Positions 5,924-9,994 of a DNA stretch of 9,994 nucleotides are shown piece after piece (the first letter of the stretch is position 1; every line of letters begins with the position of its first letter). Origin of the DNA: Chitinophagaceae bacterium (GTDB taxonomy: Bacteria > Bacteroidota > Bacteroidia > Chitinophagales > Chitinophagaceae); assembly GCA_003136915.1 (NCBI GenBank), contig PLEB01000206.1, positions 1-9,994 of the forward strand. The letters are read 5' to 3'. A model generated the notes under the pieces. That model had not been told where the DNA came from, did not search any database, and saw only the letters and a program-made list of their open reading frames with translations. The translations under genes were made by a program, and so were the position numbers.

Positions 5924-6562
5924 ATGCAAAATAATATAAAGATAGCCGTCATTGGCGGAACGGGTAAGTCGGGAAAATATCTTGTTCAACAATTACTAAG
6001 TCAGGGCTTTCTCTTAAGAATGCTCGTTAGAAAGCCTGAAACATCTCAAATCAAAAGCCCGCCCATTGAAGTCATTCAGGGGAACGCGAGGGATTATGAA
6101 GCTGTCCGTTCATTAATCGAAGGCTGCCATGCAGTTATCAGCACTTTAGGTCAACCGAAAGGCGAAACCCCAATTTTTAGTCAGGCAACCACCAACGTCA
6201 TTCGTTCTATGAATGAGTGTCGGATCATGCGGTATATCGTGATTACCGGATTGAATGTTGATACAGCATTTGACAAAAAAAATGCGAAAACAGCATTCGC
6301 AACTGAATGGATGAAAACAAACTATCAGGAGACAACGGCTGATAAACAAAGAGAATTGGAAATATTATTAGAAAGCAATATTGACTGGACCTTAGTCAGA
6401 CTTCCTTTAATTGAACTGACAGATAGAAAGAGTGAAATGAAAGCCAGTCTCGAGGATTGCCCGGGTGATAAAATAAGCGCCACGGATTTGGCGGATTTTC
6501 TAATTGGACAATTGTCAAAAAAAGAATATCTCAGAAAATCTCCTTTTATTGCAAATGTGTAA
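5924..6562 (+). CDS. NAD(P)H-binding protein, NmrA/atypical SDR type
   Basis: This 212-residue Rossmann-fold protein is likely cytoplasmic. The dinucleotide-binding loop GGTGKSG is at 11-17, after the strand IKIAVI. The second strand ends in LVRKPET (34-40), where R36-K37 suggests preference for NADP(H). VIQGNARDYEAV (50-61), AVISTLGQP (70-78), MRYIVITGL (102-110) and the C-terminal half DWTLVRLPLI (154-163) follow the NAD(P)-binding NmrA-like pattern. The catalytic YxxxK of classical SDRs is not evident, so it may be a reductase, a redox sensor or a binding protein. Codons look more AT-rich than those of the left-hand genes. It is convergent with the HxlR regulator gene. Such genes often accompany HxlR regulators, so it may belong to the same redox response. 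Its last codons and stop lie in an inverted repeat. Confidence 0.85.
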   Translation: MQNNIKIAVIGGTGKSGKYLVQQLLSQGFLLRMLVRKPETSQIKSPPIEVIQGNARDYEAVRSLIEGCHAVISTLGQPKGETPIFSQATTNVIRSMNECRIMRYIVITGLNVDTAFDKKNAKTAFATEWMKTNYQETTADKQRELEILLESNIDWTLVRLPLIELTDRKSEMKASLEDCPGDKISATDLADFLIGQLSKKEYLRKSPFIANV

Positions 6563-6612
6563 TCTAAATATATAACCGTCCTACCCCTCCTCATCCCCAC
6601 ATTTACACATTT
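6553..6612. repeat. 10-bp inverted repeat joining two convergent stop codons
   Basis: AAATGTGTAA (6553-6562) and TTACACATTT (6603-6612) are exact reverse complements with a 40-base loop. The left arm contains the stop codon of the NAD(P)-binding gene and the right arm the stop codon of the HxlR gene, so both proteins end in Asn-Val. The inner units AATGTGTA and TACACATT, preceded by CCCACATT at 6596-6603, match the unit format of the family-2 array. This may be a reduced relative of that array and could serve as a bidirectional terminator. Confidence 0.6.
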
Positions 6613-6980
6613 TTCTTCATCTCCCTCCGGATCTTATCCCTATGCCTTCTACCCCATTCCATCAAAGAATTCAAAACCTCCTGAAGAGAATGGCTGTACT
6701 CAGTAATCTCATACTCCACTACAACCGGAGTTTCGGCATACACATTTCTTTTTACAAAACCATTCATCTCAAGTTCCTTGAGCTCATTGGATAGCACACG
6801 GGCAGAAATTCCTTCAACTGTGCGCTGCAGTTCATTAAAGCGCTTGTTTCCTTCCTGCAACGCAATAATGATCCTCAGTTTCCATTTTCCGCCGATTACA
6901 TAGAGTGCATCTCCAACGGCAGCGAGGCTTTTTGTGCATTCCTGTGAAGAATGCTTGGGGTTTTTGCTGTCCGTTTTCAT
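6603..6980 (-). CDS. HxlR-family winged-helix transcriptional regulator
   Basis: This 125-residue DNA-binding protein fits the HxlR family in length and in its whole core: ALYVIGGKWKLRIIIALQEGNKRFNELQR (25-53), GISARVLSNELKELEMNGFVKRNVYAETPVVVEYEIT (57-93), then LQEVLNSLMEWGRRHR. Cys15 is at the position of the N-terminal cysteine that senses quinones or diamide in Bacillus subtilis YodB and CatR; this is family knowledge, untested here. It is divergent from the DoxX-like gene, with a perfect palindrome and overlapping promoters between the two, so it probably represses that gene and itself. It is convergent with the NAD(P)-binding gene. The ATG at 6980 fits the family's usual N-terminal length. 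Confidence 0.93.
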   Translation of the reverse strand: MKTDSKNPKHSSQECTKSLAAVGDALYVIGGKWKLRIIIALQEGNKRFNELQRTVEGISARVLSNELKELEMNGFVKRNVYAETPVVVEYEITEYSHSLQEVLNSLMEWGRRHRDKIRREMKKNV

Positions 6981-6994
6981 TTTTATCTTTATTA

Positions 6995-7036
6995 ACTAAC
7001 CAAAAGGTTAGTGCTAACCTTTTGTATACTACTAAC
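6995..7036. promoter_or_regulatory. Probable HxlR operator: perfect 24-base palindrome plus extra half-sites
   Basis: CAAAAGGTTAG (7001-7011) and CTAACCTTTTG (7014-7024) are exact reverse complements separated by TG. The half-site CTAAC occurs four times in this block: forward at 6996-7000, inverted (GTTAG) at 7007-7011, forward at 7014-7018 and forward at 7032-7036. The last copy falls where the -33 region of the DoxX-gene promoter should be. The palindrome itself lies between the regulator's predicted transcription start and its ATG. This position suits repression of both genes. Confidence 0.75.
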
Positions 7037-7046
7037 TATTTACTAT

Positions 7047-7054
7047 CAAATATA
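7047..7054 (-). promoter_or_regulatory. Promoter -7 box for the HxlR regulator gene
   Basis: On the minus strand this reads TATATTTG, an exact TAnnTTTG match. A minus-strand TTTG at 7070-7073 is 15 bases upstream, slightly closer than usual. The leader to the ATG at 6980 would be about 60 bases and would include the palindrome. Confidence 0.5.
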
Positions 7055-7056
7055 CA

Positions 7057-7064
7057 TAGTTTTG
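7057..7064 (+). promoter_or_regulatory. Promoter -7 box for the DoxX-like gene
   Basis: TAGTTTTG is an exact TAnnTTTG match 18 bases before the ATG at 7083. It lies back to back with the opposing -7 box at 7047-7054, two bases apart, so only one polymerase could occupy the region at a time. No clear -33 TTG is present, and an operator half-site occupies that position. Confidence 0.5.
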
Positions 7065-7082
7065 TGGTACAAAAACAGAATT

Positions 7083-7472
7083 ATGAAAACAACGAAAATT
7101 GTGTATTGGACAACGACCATTATAGTGGCGCTGATGATGACTTATTCCACCTATGCCTATCTTACGAAGGCAACGGCCGAGCAGGGATTTCAGCATTTAG
7201 GATACCCGGGTTATTTCCGCGTGGAGCTGGCAATGGCTAAATTAACAGGTGCAATCCTTCTCCTGGCCCCCATCGCCGGCAGGATCAAGGAATGGGCCTA
7301 CGCAGGCTTTTTCTTCACCTTTATATCCGCCTTTATCGCGCATACGGCTTCCGGAGATCCATTGGTATACCGCTTAAACCCCATCATCATCCTGGCAATT
7401 TTGATGGTTTCTTATTTTACGTATCATAGGCTGCATAAGGAAGAAGAGAAGGCATTTGTGCAACATGCCTAG
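7083..7472 (+). CDS. DoxX-like inner-membrane protein
   Basis: This 129-residue protein has four predicted transmembrane segments at roughly 8-28, 48-65, 70-88 and 99-115. The pattern QGFQHLGYPGYFRVELAMAKLTGAILLLAP (34-63) followed by IKEWAYAGFFFTFISAFIAHTASGD (68-92) is characteristic of the DoxX-like family common in Bacteroidota. The family is linked to quinone/thiol redox stress in some bacteria (CatD of Bacillus subtilis, MRAC members of mycobacteria), but the reaction is not established for this subgroup. The ATG at 7083 is preferred over upstream in-frame starts because it follows the -7 box and starts the conserved protein. It is divergent from the HxlR gene and probably repressed by its product. 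Repeat R4 starts five bases after its TAG stop. Confidence 0.88.
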   Translation: MKTTKIVYWTTTIIVALMMTYSTYAYLTKATAEQGFQHLGYPGYFRVELAMAKLTGAILLLAPIAGRIKEWAYAGFFFTFISAFIAHTASGDPLVYRLNPIIILAILMVSYFTYHRLHKEEEKAFVQHA

Positions 7473-7477
7473 AAAGG

Positions 7478-7563
7478 GTTGATGGTTGATAGTTGATGGT
7501 TGATGGATATCAGGTGCGAATTCGAAATAAAAGGCCATCAACTATCAACCATCAACCATCAAC
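7478..7563 (-). repeat. Family-1 intergenic palindromic element, copy R4 (full length, inverted)
   Basis: The left arm at 7478-7506 has four heptamers, one of them GTTGATA, plus G. The core is at 7507-7534 (28 bases). The right arm at 7535-7563 carries one matching-type variant unit (CTATCAAC). Because the two variant units are in different registers, the arms pair with two mismatches. The core aligns with the other copies only when read on the minus strand, so the element is directional and inverted here. It lies five bases after the DoxX-like stop and ends six bases before the stop of the permease gene, between convergent genes. Confidence 0.93.
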
Positions 7564-7569
7564 CATATC

Positions 7570-9966
7570 TTATTCTGTTCTCAAACTTTTAGCCGGATTC
7601 GCCATCGCCGCTCTGACAGCCTGAAAACATACCGTTGATAAGGCGATCACCATAACTAAGCCGCAAACGATGGCAAACATCCACCAGCTTAATGTGATGC
7701 GGTAGGGATAATTGTCAAGCCATTTTTTGGATGCAAACCATGAAATTGGGATTGCAATCACTAGGGAAAAAATGACCAGTTTCAAAAAGTCTGTTGATAA
7801 TATGGTTACGATATTGTTGACAGATGCTCCCAGCACTTTCCTGATGCCAATTTCTTTTGTTCTTTTTTCTGCTGACAAGACTGACAGGCCAAACAGTCCG
7901 ATGCAGGATATAAAAATGGTAAGGATAGCGCCGAATAACATGATTTGCTTCCACCGGGCTTCTGCTTCATAATTTTTCAGGTTCTCGTCATTCTTAAATT
8001 CGTAGGAATAAGGGTTTAGGGGGAAGAGGGACTTGAAGGTTTTTTCTATGTACGAGAGGCTGGCTGATTCACTGTTTGGTTTTATTTTTATGTACAGCAT
8101 ACCGTAATTATTGCTTTGAGTGCCCATGAAAAAAACCTCCGGTTCGATTTTATAGTTCAGCGACCGGAAATGATAATCCTTTACTACACCAACCACCTGG
8201 TATTTCTGATCGTTATAACCCAATAACTGGCCAATCGGGTTTTTCCATCCGGCTTCTTTAACAAAGGCTTCATTTACGATTATGGAATGAGATGAATCAG
8301 AAGGATGATCGGAGGAGAAATTTCGCCCTTGCACAATCGGAATCTTTAACAAGGGCAAATACGATTCATCGATGGTTACATTGGCAAATCCGATGCCCTT
8401 GTCGCCGTTTATTTTGCCTCCGTTAAAAGCAAATCCATTATCTTTTGGTGCAACACCCAGGATAACGGGGCTTTTCATCAGCTCCTGCTTCAGCAACCGG
8501 GATTCGCCGGGATTCATATCCAGTTTATTCACCAATACGAGATTGCTGTCATCGTACCCTAATTTCTCCGTTGTCAAATAATGAAACTGGAAATAGGTTG
8601 TAAATGTGGCGAGGATCAGGAATGAAGCGAGTGTAAACTGCAATACCACCAGGCTTTTCTGAAGATAATTTTTCCCTGACAGTTTAAAGCGACCGTACAA
8701 GGTTTTCACAGGATCATATTTCGACAATACCAATGCGGGATAAAAACCAGCCAATAAACCAGTAATAAGGAAAAGTGCAAAATAGCCTGCTATTAATTTT
8801 GCATCAAACAGATAAGATATCGCAAGCTCCTTGTTGGAAAGTCTGTTGAATAATGGCAGCAGCGACTCCACAATCAGCACAGCTAAAACAAATGCAATCA
8901 GGCACAATATAAAAGACTCACCCAAAAACTGGGTGATGAGTTGTTTACGGTTACCACCCACAACTTTTCGAATGCCGACTTCCTTTCCTCTTTTTATAGA
9001 GCGGGCAATGGAAAGGTTTACGAAATTGATACAGGCAATAAGTAAAATAAAAAATACGATCCCAGAAAGAATATAGGAATACATCGGATCGCTGGCGCCC
9101 ACAATATCATCGCGACTAACTTCCTTATTCAGGTGAATGGCCAGAAAAGGCTCGAGCTTATAAAGAGTCGGATCCTTCATCTTAAATTGTTCCTCGAAGC
9201 CCTTTATAATAGCCGCCGCATCCTGCTTATACACTTTCGTCATTTCCCCCTCCACTTTTTGCACATCGGCTTGTGGGTTGAGTAACACATAAGTATTGAG
9301 AAAAAAATTGAACCAGTTTTGATTATTCTGTTCCCAGTCGGCCGGTTCATTTACCGGCATCAGGATATCGAATTTTATGGAAGAATTTTGCGGACATCTC
9401 CTGGTTACGCCGGTCACGGTATGCGGAACAAACTTTCCACCGCTTTTCAGCAGGATGATCTTGCCCATCGGATCCGAATTGCCGAATTGCTTTTTCGCCA
9501 TATCCTCCGAGATAACCATCGCATCGGGCTGCAGTAAACAGGTTTTGGGATTCCCGCTAAGCATGGGGAACGAGAATACAGAAAAGAAATTCGAATCCAC
9601 AAACTGCACCGCCTGATATTTAACTTCGGTTCCTGTTTTCATATCCTCCGAGCCACTTTGCACACGCACAAACGATTTTATCTCCGGAATTTTGGCGGCA
9701 AAATGTGGCCCCTGGAAATACCCGGTAATGCCCATCCTCTGCGTTTGCGTTCCCTCCGGACCTCCAGACATCGTCGCCTGGCTGAATACGCGATAAATAT
9801 GATTAGCATTCGCCTGGAACCTGTCATAGCTCACCTCATCCTTCAAATATAAAATGATCAGCATCGCGCAAGCCAGCCCCAGGCTCAGGCCTGATACATT
9901 GATAAAGGAATAGACGGGATTGCGGAGAAGATTTCTTAGTGCGGTTTTTAAGTAGTTCTGGAACAT
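7570..9966 (-). CDS. FtsX/MacB-type ABC transporter permease (two FtsX domains)
   Basis: This inner-membrane protein of 798 residues has the duplicated layout common in Bacteroidota. A first membrane helix (about 20-42) is followed by a MacB-like periplasmic domain (43-290) and FtsX helices near 296-318, 348-370 and 392-412. The second half has a helix at 436-460, a second periplasmic domain to about 672, and helices near 674-696, 728-748 and 762-784. The cytoplasmic coupling motif occurs twice, as KRGKEVGIRKVVGG (325-338) and KRTKEIGIRKVLGA (701-714). Such proteins pair with a separate LolD/MacB-type ATPase and usually export or extrude peptides, lipids or antimicrobials; no substrate can be read here. 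The N-terminus MFQNYLKTALRNLLRNPVYSFINVSGL is typical, which supports the ATG at 9966. The gene is bracketed by family-1 repeats R4 and R5. Confidence 0.95.
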   Translation of the reverse strand: MFQNYLKTALRNLLRNPVYSFINVSGLSLGLACAMLIILYLKDEVSYDRFQANANHIYRVFSQATMSGGPEGTQTQRMGITGYFQGPHFAAKIPEIKSFVRVQSGSEDMKTGTEVKYQAVQFVDSNFFSVFSFPMLSGNPKTCLLQPDAMVISEDMAKKQFGNSDPMGKIILLKSGGKFVPHTVTGVTRRCPQNSSIKFDILMPVNEPADWEQNNQNWFNFFLNTYVLLNPQADVQKVEGEMTKVYKQDAAAIIKGFEEQFKMKDPTLYKLEPFLAIHLNKEVSRDDIVGASDPMYSYILSGIVFFILLIACINFVNLSIARSIKRGKEVGIRKVVGGNRKQLITQFLGESFILCLIAFVLAVLIVESLLPLFNRLSNKELAISYLFDAKLIAGYFALFLITGLLAGFYPALVLSKYDPVKTLYGRFKLSGKNYLQKSLVVLQFTLASFLILATFTTYFQFHYLTTEKLGYDDSNLVLVNKLDMNPGESRLLKQELMKSPVILGVAPKDNGFAFNGGKINGDKGIGFANVTIDESYLPLLKIPIVQGRNFSSDHPSDSSHSIIVNEAFVKEAGWKNPIGQLLGYNDQKYQVVGVVKDYHFRSLNYKIEPEVFFMGTQSNNYGMLYIKIKPNSESASLSYIEKTFKSLFPLNPYSYEFKNDENLKNYEAEARWKQIMLFGAILTIFISCIGLFGLSVLSAEKRTKEIGIRKVLGASVNNIVTILSTDFLKLVIFSLVIAIPISWFASKKWLDNYPYRITLSWWMFAIVCGLVMVIALSTVCFQAVRAAMANPAKSLRTE

Positions 9967-9974
9967 GTTTTTTT

Positions 9975-9994
9975 GTTGATGGTTGATGGTTGAT
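9975..9994 (+). repeat. Family-1 element arm, copy R5 (cut by window end)
   Basis: Two complete GTTGATG heptamers and six bases of a third run to the window edge. They match the left arm of the other family-1 copies; core and right arm would lie outside. The arm begins eight bases upstream of the permease ATG. In the permease mRNA it would read as CATCAAC units directly before a short A-rich spacer and the start codon, where ribosomes bind. Confidence 0.8.

Overview
The window looks like a chromosome segment from a Bacteroidota bacterium, probably Chitinophagaceae or a close relative. This family-level placement is inference. It rests on several Bacteroidota-type promoter -7 boxes (TAnnTTTG), an almost complete lack of Shine-Dalgarno sites, a large two-domain FtsX/MacB-type permease, a secreted GH130 glycosidase and a secreted PepSY-like protein. 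There are eleven credible protein genes, no RNA genes, no CRISPR array and no transposase.

Layout from left to right. A minus-strand pair, trpS followed by a deoxynucleoside kinase, occupies about 75-1765. A plus-strand cluster at 1991-3608 holds gatC, an ABC transporter ATPase of the LolD/MacB type and a PduO-type ATP:cob(I)alamin adenosyltransferase. Next come a plus-strand secreted GH130-family glycosidase (3783-4874) and a minus-strand secreted PepSY-like protein (4973-5446). A 477-base AT-rich non-coding stretch with a promoter-like site follows. Then comes a redox-type module: an NAD(P)-binding NmrA/SDR-like protein (5924-6562), a convergent HxlR-family regulator (6603-6980) and a divergent DoxX-like membrane protein (7083-7472). 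The right end is a 798-residue FtsX-like ABC permease on the minus strand (7570-9966).

The most unusual content is between the genes. One repeat family has a regular architecture: inverted arms built from the heptamer GTTGATG (up to 29 bases, i.e. 4 x 7 + 1) around a core of exactly 28 bases. Four copies are at 1-58, 1807-1892, 4877-4948 and 7478-7563, and a fifth is cut by the right edge of the window. The cores share an invariant ATTCGCA and are directional; the copy at 7478 is inverted relative to the others. A second, unrelated family at 3607-3784 follows the same plan with 8-base units (AATGTGnn on the left, nnCACATT on the right). It overlaps the stop codon of the adenosyltransferase gene and the TTG start codon of the GH130 gene. 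A reduced relative may sit between the convergent NAD(P)-binding and HxlR genes, where both stop codons lie in a 10-bp inverted repeat. These elements sit within a few bases of gene ends, so they mark out the genes almost like punctuation.

The HxlR/DoxX intergenic region is the clearest regulatory site. It has a perfect 24-base palindrome of CTAACC-type half-sites next to back-to-back divergent -7 boxes. The regulator carries an N-terminal cysteine like the one used for quinone/diamide sensing in characterised HxlR proteins such as YodB and CatR. CatR itself controls a DoxX-family gene in Bacillus subtilis.
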